Origin: CAYGBW01 sp964348185 | GTDB taxonomy: Bacteria > Desulfobacterota > BSN033 > WVXP01 | Reading direction: 5' to 3' | Assembly: GCA_964348185.1 (NCBI GenBank) | Contig: CAYGBW010000171.1 | Span: forward strand, 1-33,899 | Length of the DNA: 33,899 nt | Shown: positions 15,930-23,604 of the stretch, in pieces | How positions within the stretch are numbered: position 1 is the first letter of the stretch | Layout: the number at the start of each line of letters is the position of its first letter | The notes under the pieces: model-generated | Told to the model about the DNA's origin: nothing | What the model saw: only the letters and a program-made list of their open reading frames with translations | Database searches by the model: none | Program-made: the position numbers and the translations under genes

Positions 15930-16167
15930 GATCGGTCTCTGAAGGAGAAGGGAAAACACCGGCCTCCATGAAGAGATTGAGAGTCTCCTTGGCCTCTTTC
16001 TCATCAATTCTGTGGATGGCAAATCCGGCATGAACAATCACGTAGTCTCCGATCTGAATCTCCGAATCCAGAATATCGAGGTATATGAGTTGCCTTGTCC
16101 CGCTCAGAACCGCTGTGGCCCTGTTTCCATCAATCTTGCGGATTTGCATCGGGATGCCCAAACACAC
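15916..16167 (-). CDS. hypC: Hydrogenase maturation chaperone HypC
   Basis: An 83-residue HypC/HupF protein starting from GTG at 16167, so the mature N terminus reads (M)CLGIPMQIRKID with the essential Cys2. GGAGG lies 7 bases before the GTG, and no ATG gives this N terminus. His46 in VIVHAGFAIHRID is the second conserved residue used in iron-ligand transfer. HypC shuttles the Fe(CN)2CO unit between HypD and the hydrogenase large subunit. Its end overlaps hypD by 14 bp. An 80-bp gap separates it from hypF. Confidence 0.95.
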   Translation of the reverse strand: MCLGIPMQIRKIDGNRATAVLSGTRQLIYLDILDSEIQIGDYVIVHAGFAIHRIDEKEAKETLNLFMEAGVFPSPSETDHGVH

Positions 16168-16247
16168 CTTGCACCCTCCATTCTCCGTTGTCCCCCTCGA
16201 GGAACCGGGAATAATCGGCTTCCAGCCCAACCCCAAAGCCATCGCTT

Positions 16248-18539
16248 TTATGGGATCGTCGTCTGCCTTTGTCTGTCTAGGATAGCGTTCGCGACCATAG
16301 CCTGGCCAAGGGAAATACCGCCGTCATTGGTGGGGACCAGGCCGTGGGTATACACCTCAAACCCTGAGTCCGTGAGAGCCTTCTCTAACTCACTGAGGAG
16401 GAAAGCATTTTGGAAAACACCCCCGCTGAGGACGACACGATTCAGTCTGCGGCTCTGCCGAACCTTGATACAGGCATCGGCGAACACTCTCACGAGTGTA
16501 CGATGAAACTTCCGGCTAATGGTTCTTCGATCCACCCCCTTGATCAGGTCCGAAACCACGCCCCGAATGATGGAGGCCTGAGGGAGGATCAGTCCTGAAT
16601 TCTCCTGATCAATCACGGCTGGGTAATGACCCTCAACATCGCCCACGGCCAGCTCCACTTCAACGGCGGCCTGTCCCCTGTAAGAAGTCCGATCCCTCAA
16701 GCCCAGCAGGGCAGCAACGCCGTCAAAGAGCCGGCCGCAGGATGACGTCTGGGGTGAATTGACGTTCTTTTCGATCATGGTGAGAATAATCCTGCCCTGC
16801 CTTGGGTCGAGGCGTTTCACAAATGCTATGGGAAGGTCAAAAAGACCCTTCCCGAACGTATGATAAAGATAGGCCAAAGCCATTCTCCAGGGCTCGCGGG
16901 TCGCCGCGTCTCCTCCGGGCAGGGGAACCTTCTGGAAATGCCCGACCCGCTCGAAGCGATGGAATTCAGTCAAAAGAATCTCCCCCCCCCAGACCGTACC
17001 GTCCGTTCCGTAACCAGTCCCGTCCATTGCAAGGCCAATGACCGGGCCTGAGATGCCATGCTCTGCCATGCAACTGGCAATATGGGCATGATGATGTTGA
17101 ACGCCTATCTTTCTCACTCCTTTTTGCTGGGTGGCATATTGAGTGCTTAGATAATCGGGGTGAAGGTCGTGAGCGATCACCTCAGGATCGATTTCAAGGA
17201 CCCCCTTGAGGTGATCGATTGTTCTTTCGAAGGCCCGAAAGGTCTCCAGGTTTTCCAGATCTCCCACATGCTGGCTGAGAAAGACATGCTTTCCCTTACC
17301 CAGACAGACGGTGTTGGCGAGAAAAGGCCCGCAGGCCAGGGTCGGTCGGATGGCCCGGTCGAGGGAGACAGGAAGGGGGACGTAGCCCCTTGACCGGCGA
17401 ATCATTCGCATCTTTCTGCCCACAACCCGAACGATCGAATCATCGTTTCTCAGGTGGATATCCCGATTGTGAACAAGAAAGTAGTCCGCAACCCCAGAAA
17501 GGCGGCCGAAGGCCTCCTCGTTATCGATGGCGATCGGTTCTTCACTGATATTGCCGCTTGTCAAAACCAATGCAAGAAACCCCTGTTGGAGGATGAGATA
17601 GTGAAGGGGGGTGTAGGGGAGCATGACGCCGAAACAGGGGTTCCGGGCGGCCACCTGTGAACTGATGGCACTCGGATTTCTTTTTCGGAGAAGCACTATA
17701 GGCCGCTCAGGAGACTGCAAGACTTGAGCTTCCATAGCACTCACGTAAGCATATTGGGCAATCTTTTCAAGGCTGGGAGACATGAGAGCCAGAGGCTTTT
17801 CGACTCTCCGTTTGCGCTCTCTGAGGCGTTCAACTGCCTTTTCATCGGTCGCATCCACGGCCAAATGAAATCCCCCGAGGCCCTTGATGGCAAGAATTCT
17901 TCCTGATTTGAGAAGACTAGCCGTAACGGAGATCGCTTCGACCCCTTCCAAGGGGCTGCCAGAACCGTTGCAGAGGAAAACATTCGGACCACACTCCCAG
18001 CATGCGATGGGTTGGGCATGGAACCTCCGATCAGCAGGCGCTTCATACTCCTTCTGACATTCCTCGCACATGGAGAAGGAAGCCATTGTCGTCTTTTCCC
18101 GATCATAGGGTATATCTTGGATGATCGTGTAACGGGGGCCACAATTGGTGCAATTGATGAAGGGATAGCGGTGTCGCCGGTCCTGGGGATCACCCATCTC
18201 CTGCAGACAGTCCTCGCAGACGCTCACATCCGGTGAAAGGAGAACCGACCGATGGGACTGGGCCTGACTTTTTCGAATGACAAATCCCCGATAGCACCGG
18301 GGGGGGAGGTATTGCATCTCCATATGGGTTATCCTGGCCAAGGGAGGCTTCCGGTTTTGAATCTCCTGAAAGAAGTTTTCAATCTCTCCGGACTCACCCT
18401 CTACCTCAATGTCCACCCCTGTGCTTGTGTTCGCGATGTAACCCCCCAGGCCCTTTTTCTGTGCGAGGTGATAGATGAAAGGGCGAAAACCAACACCCTG
18501 AACGATGCCATTAATGGTTGCTTTTGCTCTTTGAATCAT
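16248..18539 (-). CDS. hypF: Carbamoyltransferase HypF
   Basis: A 763-residue protein with full HypF architecture. An acylphosphatase domain (1-90, with GIVQGVGFRPFIYHLA) is followed by a double zinc finger (C-x2-C at about 108, 130, 158 and 180: CEDC, CTNC, CEEC, CWEC), a YrdC-like domain (about 200-390, with KGLGGFHLAVDA), and a Kae1-like carbamoyltransferase domain (about 400-763, with VQHHHAHIASCMAEH and GLAMDGTGYGTDG). HypF makes carbamoyl-adenylate and loads HypE. The ATG at 18539 overlaps the hypB stop as ATGA. Confidence 0.96.
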   Translation of the reverse strand: MIQRAKATINGIVQGVGFRPFIYHLAQKKGLGGYIANTSTGVDIEVEGESGEIENFFQEIQNRKPPLARITHMEMQYLPPRCYRGFVIRKSQAQSHRSVLLSPDVSVCEDCLQEMGDPQDRRHRYPFINCTNCGPRYTIIQDIPYDREKTTMASFSMCEECQKEYEAPADRRFHAQPIACWECGPNVFLCNGSGSPLEGVEAISVTASLLKSGRILAIKGLGGFHLAVDATDEKAVERLRERKRRVEKPLALMSPSLEKIAQYAYVSAMEAQVLQSPERPIVLLRKRNPSAISSQVAARNPCFGVMLPYTPLHYLILQQGFLALVLTSGNISEEPIAIDNEEAFGRLSGVADYFLVHNRDIHLRNDDSIVRVVGRKMRMIRRSRGYVPLPVSLDRAIRPTLACGPFLANTVCLGKGKHVFLSQHVGDLENLETFRAFERTIDHLKGVLEIDPEVIAHDLHPDYLSTQYATQQKGVRKIGVQHHHAHIASCMAEHGISGPVIGLAMDGTGYGTDGTVWGGEILLTEFHRFERVGHFQKVPLPGGDAATREPWRMALAYLYHTFGKGLFDLPIAFVKRLDPRQGRIILTMIEKNVNSPQTSSCGRLFDGVAALLGLRDRTSYRGQAAVEVELAVGDVEGHYPAVIDQENSGLILPQASIIRGVVSDLIKGVDRRTISRKFHRTLVRVFADACIKVRQSRRLNRVVLSGGVFQNAFLLSELEKALTDSGFEVYTHGLVPTNDGGISLGQAMVANAILDRQRQTTIP

Positions 18540-19186
18540 TTCTCGTCAACCCTGTCCTTCAGCCATTGAAACCAAGAAGGGAGGCCATCCCCAGTCTTGC
18601 ACGAAATCTCGATAATCTCGAGGTTTGGGTTGATTTTCAAGGATTCCTCCCTTATTTTCTCGATATCGCATTCCACGTAGGGGAGGAGATCCATTTTATT
18701 GATCAGAAGGAGGCTGGATTCGTGAAAGATGAGAGGATATTTGAGGGGCTTATCATCCCCTTCGGGCACGCTGAGAAGCATCACTTTGAAGTCTTCTCCC
18801 ACATCAAATTCTGCCGGGCACACGAGGTTTCCCACGTTTTCCACCACCAAAACGTCCAGGGTACCCAGATCCATCTTCTCAACAGCCCCCCGAATCATGT
18901 TCCCGTCGAGGTGGCAGGCCCCTCGCGTATTGATTTGCACGACAGATACTCCTGTCGACGCAATCCTTTCTGCATCGTGGGTTGATTGAATGTCGCCTTC
19001 GATCACACCGAAACGATATTGGCCTTTCAAGCCTTCAATTGTCCTCTCCAGGAGAGTGGTCTTGCCGGCCCCAGCCCCGCTCATCAGATTGATGACGAGG
19101 ACTTCCCTTTCTTCGAAGAGGTGTCTATTCTCTTCAGCAATCCGCTCGTTGGCTTCAAGTACCTTTTGGACGATGGGAATCCTCAC
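18536..19186 (-). CDS. hypB: Nickel-insertion GTPase HypB
   Basis: A 216-residue SIMIBI GTPase. The start is GTG 19186, giving (M)RIPIVQKVLEANERIAEENR, which matches family N termini; upstream open frame is unrelated sequence. Motifs: P-loop SGAGAGKTT (36-44), GDIQST (64-69), nickel/zinc site residues C91-H92 in GACHLDG and C123 in NLVCPAEFD, and NKMD (153-156). It lacks the His-rich nickel-storage N terminus found in some HypB proteins, so nickel comes from the HypA partner or another store. hypA ends 32 bp upstream and hypF starts in a 4-bp overlap. Confidence 0.95.
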   Translation of the reverse strand: MRIPIVQKVLEANERIAEENRHLFEEREVLVINLMSGAGAGKTTLLERTIEGLKGQYRFGVIEGDIQSTHDAERIASTGVSVVQINTRGACHLDGNMIRGAVEKMDLGTLDVLVVENVGNLVCPAEFDVGEDFKVMLLSVPEGDDKPLKYPLIFHESSLLLINKMDLLPYVECDIEKIREESLKINPNLEIIEISCKTGDGLPSWFQWLKDRVDEK

Positions 19187-19218
19187 CGTTGTTCCTATCC
19201 TGTAAGGAGAGAATAGGG

Positions 19219-19560
19219 CTAGTCCCCTTCGATGGCGACAATATCCAACTCCTTGCCTGAGATGATCTTCACCTGAGGTTCTCCACAGACCGGACAATCA
19301 TCGAACCCGTTGCTCAAGGTCAACTGTTGGCGACACGCCATACATTGGCCTTTCAATGGAACCTCTTCCACTTCCAGCCGTGCTCCTTCCAAGGGTGAGC
19401 CAGCAGTCAAGATATCAAAGCCAAGGCTTAAAGCCTCTACCTCCACGCTTCTAAGGGCACCGACCCTCAGCCATACGCTTACTACTTTTGAAAGCCGGTA
19501 GATTTTCATCTGATCTTGGAGGATATCGATGATACTCTGAGCAATCGAGAGTTCGTGCAT
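19219..19560 (-). CDS. hypA: Nickel metallochaperone HypA
   Basis: A 113-residue HypA. The N terminus MHELSIAQ provides the Met1-His2-Glu3 nickel site. The zinc-binding domain uses C73-x2-C76 and C89-x2-C92 (QCMAC, DCPVC). ATG 19560 is chosen because the longer open frame to 19671 would bury the required His2. AGGGAC precedes the start. HypA delivers nickel to the large subunit together with HypB. Confidence 0.95.
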   Translation of the reverse strand: MHELSIAQSIIDILQDQMKIYRLSKVVSVWLRVGALRSVEVEALSLGFDILTAGSPLEGARLEVEEVPLKGQCMACRQQLTLSNGFDDCPVCGEPQVKIISGKELDIVAIEGD

Positions 19561-19651
19561 GTGTCCCTGGAGCTTACTTGAGACAGGAGGTCGATGGGTT
19601 GAGCCGTGCGACCACCCCGAAGGGGCTTTTTGTCGGATTGCCCGGGCCTCC

Positions 19652-20191
19652 CTAGGTCGAAGATTCGTCAACCGACGGTTTTTTGTGGAGGTAACCGAGA
19701 GAGACGGCCACCTCTTCTCGTATCAGTTGGATCACCTTTGGGACCCTTTCTTCGATCTCCGGCGACAGTTCCATCCCCATCTCCAGACGCCTGGGTTCTA
19801 CACCGATAACCGTGGTTCGGGGGGTAGACCCGACGAGCGCCGAAAGGTGAATCACCTCCAGAATGGAAATCTGATGAACTGATGTCTTGAAAGTGTCTGG
19901 GAAAGGGGGACAGTCTTCGATTTCAAACCGGTAAATCGATCCAGGTGGCCCTCCACCTCTGATCGCATCGACCAGAATCACTCGATCGGCCTGCAAGAGA
20001 ACATGCATCAGACCAAACCCGTCTGTCCCTCCCTCCAAGACCTCGACTTCAGGGGGCAAGTCCAATTCCCTCATCCTCTGGGCGACGTGGACACCGACCC
20101 CCTCGTCGCTCAGAAGGGGGTTTCCCACTCCCAGAATGAGAATCTGATTTTTCTGGTTTTCCGGGGTTTTCCCCCTTTCTCCTGCTAACAT
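19652..20191 (-). CDS. hyaD: Hydrogenase maturation endopeptidase (HyaD/HybD family)
   Basis: A 179-residue protease that removes the C-terminal peptide of the large subunit after nickel insertion. Nickel-recognition residues are visible: E30 in NPLLSDEGVG, D75 in VILVDAIRGG and H106 in TSVHQISI. ATG 20191 overlaps the large-subunit stop as TGATG; a GTG one codon upstream is possible. It directly follows its substrate gene, whose C-terminal extension after DPCLACAIH is 15 residues. Confidence 0.92.
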   Translation of the reverse strand: MLAGERGKTPENQKNQILILGVGNPLLSDEGVGVHVAQRMRELDLPPEVEVLEGGTDGFGLMHVLLQADRVILVDAIRGGGPPGSIYRFEIEDCPPFPDTFKTSVHQISILEVIHLSALVGSTPRTTVIGVEPRRLEMGMELSPEIEERVPKVIQLIREEVAVSLGYLHKKPSVDESST

Positions 20192-21753
20192 CACTCGACC
20201 AAGAACTTTCTTATTTCATTGGTTTTTGGGTCGATCAGATGAATAGCACAGGCCAGACATGGGTCGAAAGAACGGATCACCCGAACCACGTTGATAGGGT
20301 TTTCGGGGTCTGGCACCGGGACACCGATGAGAGACTCCTCATACTGCCCTCGAATCCCCCGTTCGTCCCGGGGAGATGCGTTCCAGGTCGAGGGGACAAC
20401 GGCCTGATAGTTGGCAATCTTGTGATCTTTGATCCGGATCCAGTGGCCCAGGGCTCCCCTCGGGGGTTCGAAGAATCCAGCCCCTTCTCCCTCGGCCGGT
20501 GGGTCCCAATGGGCTCCGTCGTGGATTTCAAATCTGGGCCCGGTCATAGCCGCTGTCAACTTGTCGCACCAGTCATACAGGGCGTCAATAATCTTCCGGG
20601 TCTCAATCGCCCGGGCAGCGTGCCTGGCCACGGCCCCGGGTTTTACCCCATGATCTCTCACGAGTCCGAGTAGTGTGGGATCTTGATCCACGAGCCCCCG
20701 GGCCAGGGGTCCAACCTCTATGGGGGTATTCTTGTACCTGGGAGCCTTCACAAAGGAATAGGCATCCCGCCGCTCGAGATCGAAGACCTGGGTCCCCTCG
20801 TAGGGGTGCTTGGGTGTATCTTCTTTGTACCAACTGTACCGGACCGATTCGGTTATTTCACCGGGGTCGAAGGATTCGGCTCTCTTGTCTCCGTTCAAGG
20901 CAAAAATGACGCCGGGCTTGAATAGGAGTTCGCTACCGGCCTCGTTCATTTCAAAGGCCCCACAGGACATGTAGTTCTGGTGGCCTCCACCAATACCCGC
21001 CTTGGCCAGGGGAAGCAACGGACCCGTTCCAAATGCCACGACATCCGGAATGTAGACCTCGTTGACAAAGGTGGCCAGTTCATCCAGCATGGAACGGAAT
21101 CGGGCGATCTGGTTGAGATCAGGATACTGGGTAAATCCCCCAACCACGATGCTCTGGTAATGGGGTGCCCGGCCCCCGAAGATAACCCCCATGTTTTTGG
21201 CCTTGATCTGCATCTTGAGAGCATCCAAATAGTGTTTCACCGCAGTTATGACCACCTCTGGGTCATTAACGCTGAACTCATCAGGCTTGTAGCGAGGAGT
21301 CAGGGGAAACGTATCTCCCCGCCGAACCAAGCCGACCACCTTCTCCTTCACCTTATTGAGTTCCGGATCCTTGCCGGTATAGTTTGCGATGGCCATGATA
21401 TCGATGTAGTCCAAGGCGCTCAGGTGGTAGAAATGAAGCAGGTGGTCGTATATGTACTCGGCACCCATGACCAGATTCCTGAGAAGCATTCCCCCCCAGG
21501 GAACCTGGGCACCGAAAGCGGCGTCCAATGCACGGGCCGAAGCCAACTGGTGAACGCTGAAGCAGACACCGCAGAAACGGCTTGTCACATAACTGGCGTC
21601 CCGTGGATCTTTTCCCAGCAGGAGCGCTTCGAATCCCCGGGCCATGGTGCCGCTGCTCCAGGCGTCTTTGACCTTTCCCTTTTCGACCTCCACCTCGATC
21701 TTGAGGTGTCCCTCGATTCTTGTCACAGGATCAATGGCAATTCGCTTTCCCAT
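20191..21753 (-). CDS. hyaB: [NiFe] hydrogenase large subunit
   Basis: A 520-residue catalytic subunit of group-1-like [NiFe] hydrogenase. The N-terminal L1 motif is SRFCGVCFSVH (C61, C64) and the C-terminal L2 motif is DPCLACAIH (C499, C502); these four Cys bind the Ni-Fe centre. The position that is Sec in [NiFeSe] enzymes is Cys here. After H505 a 15-residue tail (LIDPKTNEIRKFLVE) is the HyaD-cleaved extension. It catalyses reversible H2 oxidation and is co-exported with the Tat-targeted small subunit. ATG 21753 has GAGGAGGGCG upstream; the small-subunit stop lies 18 bp before it. No cytochrome b (HyaC) gene follows; next come the protease and hyp genes. Confidence 0.95.
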   Translation of the reverse strand: MGKRIAIDPVTRIEGHLKIEVEVEKGKVKDAWSSGTMARGFEALLLGKDPRDASYVTSRFCGVCFSVHQLASARALDAAFGAQVPWGGMLLRNLVMGAEYIYDHLLHFYHLSALDYIDIMAIANYTGKDPELNKVKEKVVGLVRRGDTFPLTPRYKPDEFSVNDPEVVITAVKHYLDALKMQIKAKNMGVIFGGRAPHYQSIVVGGFTQYPDLNQIARFRSMLDELATFVNEVYIPDVVAFGTGPLLPLAKAGIGGGHQNYMSCGAFEMNEAGSELLFKPGVIFALNGDKRAESFDPGEITESVRYSWYKEDTPKHPYEGTQVFDLERRDAYSFVKAPRYKNTPIEVGPLARGLVDQDPTLLGLVRDHGVKPGAVARHAARAIETRKIIDALYDWCDKLTAAMTGPRFEIHDGAHWDPPAEGEGAGFFEPPRGALGHWIRIKDHKIANYQAVVPSTWNASPRDERGIRGQYEESLIGVPVPDPENPINVVRVIRSFDPCLACAIHLIDPKTNEIRKFLVE

Positions 21754-21771
21754 GGATCTCGCCCTCCTCTC

Positions 21772-22740
21772 TTACACGTTCTCCTTTCCGGAGAGGAGGC
21801 CAGCAGTCTTCTTGGCCAGAATCCTCTCCGTGGCGAGCCCCGCCGTATAGAGGGGACTGTTTTCATAATAGAAACCGGGCTCAGAACATCCCTGACAGGG
21901 GGCTCCGGCATCAATACAGAAATTGATCCCGTTGTTCCACCGCCGGATGGGACAGTCCGAATACGTCTCTGGGCCTTTGCAACCCTTCAAGAGGAGGCAC
22001 CAGTCCTTCTGGTTGGGATCGTTCCAGCTCATCAGAAACCGATCCTCCTCAAAATGGGCGTGGCGCCGACAGTTGTCATGAACCGTCATGCGGAAATACA
22101 TCAACGGCCGACCCAGCCTGTCGAGGGGAGGCGCCTTGTGGGTCACCAGGAAATAGACAACGGTTCCCATTATGTGGTCCATGTGAACCGGACATGTGGG
22201 GAGGTTGATAATCGTGTGGTCAGGAAGGACTCTGCTCAGGGGAATTCCCATGGATGGAGTTGACCGCGGGATGCCACCAAAAGCTGCACAGGCCCCCACT
22301 CCAATGATGGCTGCGGCTCTCTCGGCAGTCTCTGTGACGATCTCCCTGAATGGTCGCCCCCCGACCATGCAAAAACGGTCATCAGCGCTGGGAATGGACC
22401 CTTCCACGACGAGGACGTAGCCTCCCTCTTCGATCGTTTCTTCTCGGGCCTTCTCAGCCTTGTGGCCTGCGGCGGCCATGATCGCCTCATGATATCGAAC
22501 CGATATCTTGTCCAAAATCAACTCGGCCGGTGTGGGGTTCTCCACACTGATGAGGGAGATGGTACACCCAGCGCAGTCCTGCCCCTCAAGCCAGATCAGG
22601 GGTGGCTTCTTGGCTGCCGACTCCAGGGCCATGGCGACCTTTTCCAGGGTGAAGAGCTCCGAAACACCGAGTACCGCCGCGGTTTGGGCGCAGTACTTCA
22701 AAAAGTCCCGCCTGGATAAACCCTCAAACGGTTTGGCCAT
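21772..22740 (-). CDS. hyaA: [NiFe] hydrogenase small subunit, Tat-exported
   Basis: A 322-residue Fe-S subunit. The N terminus LSRRDFLKYC is a twin-arginine signal, so the enzyme is periplasmic. Proximal [4Fe-4S]: C56, C59, C151, C183. Distal [4Fe-4S]: H221, C224, C248, C254. Medial cluster: C263, C282, C285, plus C275 at the place where Desulfovibrio gigas-type enzymes have a Pro (NFCIDAGAPCQGC). A fourth Cys there predicts a [4Fe-4S] rather than [3Fe-4S] medial cluster. The proximal motif is DCAGC without the extra Cys of O2-tolerant enzymes. There is no C-terminal membrane anchor. AGGAGG precedes the ATG. Electron acceptor is therefore likely a soluble or membrane cytochrome encoded elsewhere, or the haem protein at 12495-13430. 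Confidence 0.95.
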   Translation of the reverse strand: MAKPFEGLSRRDFLKYCAQTAAVLGVSELFTLEKVAMALESAAKKPPLIWLEGQDCAGCTISLISVENPTPAELILDKISVRYHEAIMAAAGHKAEKAREETIEEGGYVLVVEGSIPSADDRFCMVGGRPFREIVTETAERAAAIIGVGACAAFGGIPRSTPSMGIPLSRVLPDHTIINLPTCPVHMDHIMGTVVYFLVTHKAPPLDRLGRPLMYFRMTVHDNCRRHAHFEEDRFLMSWNDPNQKDWCLLLKGCKGPETYSDCPIRRWNNGINFCIDAGAPCQGCSEPGFYYENSPLYTAGLATERILAKKTAGLLSGKENV

Positions 22741-23104
22741 TGTTTACCTCCTTTCAGGTTTACTGCACACGGTTTATCCCTCTCAGAGCCAGATAAGCGA
22801 GACAACCTATCGGCGCCCACCTGAGGATGTCTCCTCCTGGAATTGAATAAAGGAAAGTCCCTGCAACCGGTATGACCTGGACCGATTGCCCATTGCCTTT
22901 AGAATCAGGCAGAGCCGCTGTCAAATTACCCAGTCCACGGAGATCGAAATTGTGGTTGGGCGAATTTGCCTATGTCAGTCAAGAATAGACAGAGAGAAGA
23001 AGTTTTCGAAATCCACCACTGATTCCGTTCCTTTGCTATTCATCTCGGAATTCGCTAATCGGTTCTCGCTGAAAAATGAATCCAAAAGGAACTTCCGCAA
23101 CCCA

Positions 23105-23139
23105 CAAAAAAAGCCACCCTTCATTCTAGAGAGGTGGCT
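23105..23139 (-). terminator. Rho-independent terminator in the hydrogenase leader
   Basis: On the minus strand AGCCACC (23139-23133), a 13-base loop, then GGGTGGCT (23119-23112) followed by seven T residues (23111-23105). It lies about 135 nt after the predicted start and 365 bp before the hydrogenase small subunit. Confidence 0.8.
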
Positions 23140-23162
23140 GAGGCTTCGTTTTCACCACTCAT
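23121..23162 (-). CDS. Putative 13-residue leader peptide overlapping a terminator
   Basis: AGGAGG (23172-23167) lies 4 bases before ATG 23162. The frame encodes MSGENEASATSLE and stops at TGA 23123-23121, inside the loop of the following terminator hairpin. A ribosome translating it would cover the 5' arm of that hairpin. This geometry is like a translation-coupled attenuator. Residue composition gives no obvious amino-acid sensor (three Glu, three Ser, two Ala). Whether it is translated is unknown. Confidence 0.35.
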   Translation of the reverse strand: MSGENEASATSLE

Positions 23163-23280
23163 GCGACCTCCTACAGAGAACGGGAGGCATACCCTTTCTG
23201 CTCAAGGCCTGTGAGCTTAGCAGCACGAAGAAGTGATCCGTAGACTCAGAAATCCTGAGGTTAGCATGTTCTCCGTTTCA

Positions 23281-23309
23281 CTTGTACAACGACTCCATGG
23301 CCATGTCAA
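23281..23309 (-). promoter_or_regulatory. Sigma-70 promoter upstream of the hydrogenase leader
   Basis: On the minus strand TTGACA (23309-23304) and TACAAG (23286-23281) are separated by 17 bases. Predicted start of transcription is about 23274-23276, exactly where the first arm of the leader's closing helix begins. Confidence 0.6.
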
Positions 23310-23604
23310 GATATTTTTTGGGGAGGGTAACTGGATAGTAACCATGGAAATGCTTGCCAGTTAACATCGGTCCCCCAGCGCAAAGCAGGGGCGTGGGCCC
23401 GGGAGGCGAAAAGACGTCATTCGTTATGGATTGCTGATTTCTTGGCGACGAAACCGTTTGTCGAGACAAAGGTGGGCGTCTGAACGATTATGCTGGTGCT
23501 CCGACTGGAGGGTGATTTTGCGTCCTTTTTCCCGAACCTCCGTCTAAAGATAGGGGACGCCCGATAGGGGCCAGAAAAACTAAAACCAGAAAGTGAGGTT
23601 CATG

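Larger units (their letters stand above)
23105..23276 (-). ncRNA. Candidate structured leader RNA / riboswitch-like element ahead of the hydrogenase operon
   Basis: From the predicted transcription start the minus strand can fold into a closed multi-helix junction. ACGGAGAAC (23276-23268) pairs with GTTCTCTGT (23181-23173) with one G-U. Enclosed are a CTCAG/CTGAG hairpin (about 23259-23245) and a longer hairpin with CTGCTAAGCTC/GAGCAG (about 23223-23198). The closing helix abuts an AGGAGG ribosome site, then a tiny ORF and a terminator. The run AAAGGGTATGCCTCCCGT reminds me of the conserved core of Moco-type riboswitches, but this is from memory and unverified. The distance to the hydrogenase start is about 370 bases beyond the terminator, so the controlled gene is not certain. 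Confidence 0.4.
22741..23604. other. Long divergent intergenic region between hydrogenase and selenoprotein genes
   Basis: This 864-base gap contains no convincing protein gene of normal size. On the minus strand it holds a promoter (23281-23309), a structured leader (23276-23105) with a small ORF and a terminator, and a second, weak promoter candidate near the hydrogenase (TTGACA at 22919-22924 on the minus strand, then CTAAAG after 16 bases). On the other side, a TTTGTC-GA-GACAAA palindrome at 23457-23470 could be an operator for the selenoprotein gene. Confidence 0.5.

Noticed and set aside
20191..21753. Possible [NiFeSe] hydrogenase, because a selenoprotein is nearby
   Set aside because: The L2 motif is DPCLACAIH with a normal Cys codon; the frame contains no in-frame TGA.
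23055..23075. CGCTGAAAAATG resembling the mobile-repeat terminus
   Set aside because: Only about ten bases match and nothing of the repeat interior follows; probably chance.
22886..23236. Open frame of 116 codons on the plus strand
   Set aside because: It runs antisense through the structured leader and terminator of the hydrogenase, has no recognisable domain and biased, irregular composition; there is no good ribosome site.
23278..23469. Open frame of 63 codons on the minus strand
   Set aside because: It overlaps the promoter at 23281-23309 and ends there; no family resemblance.
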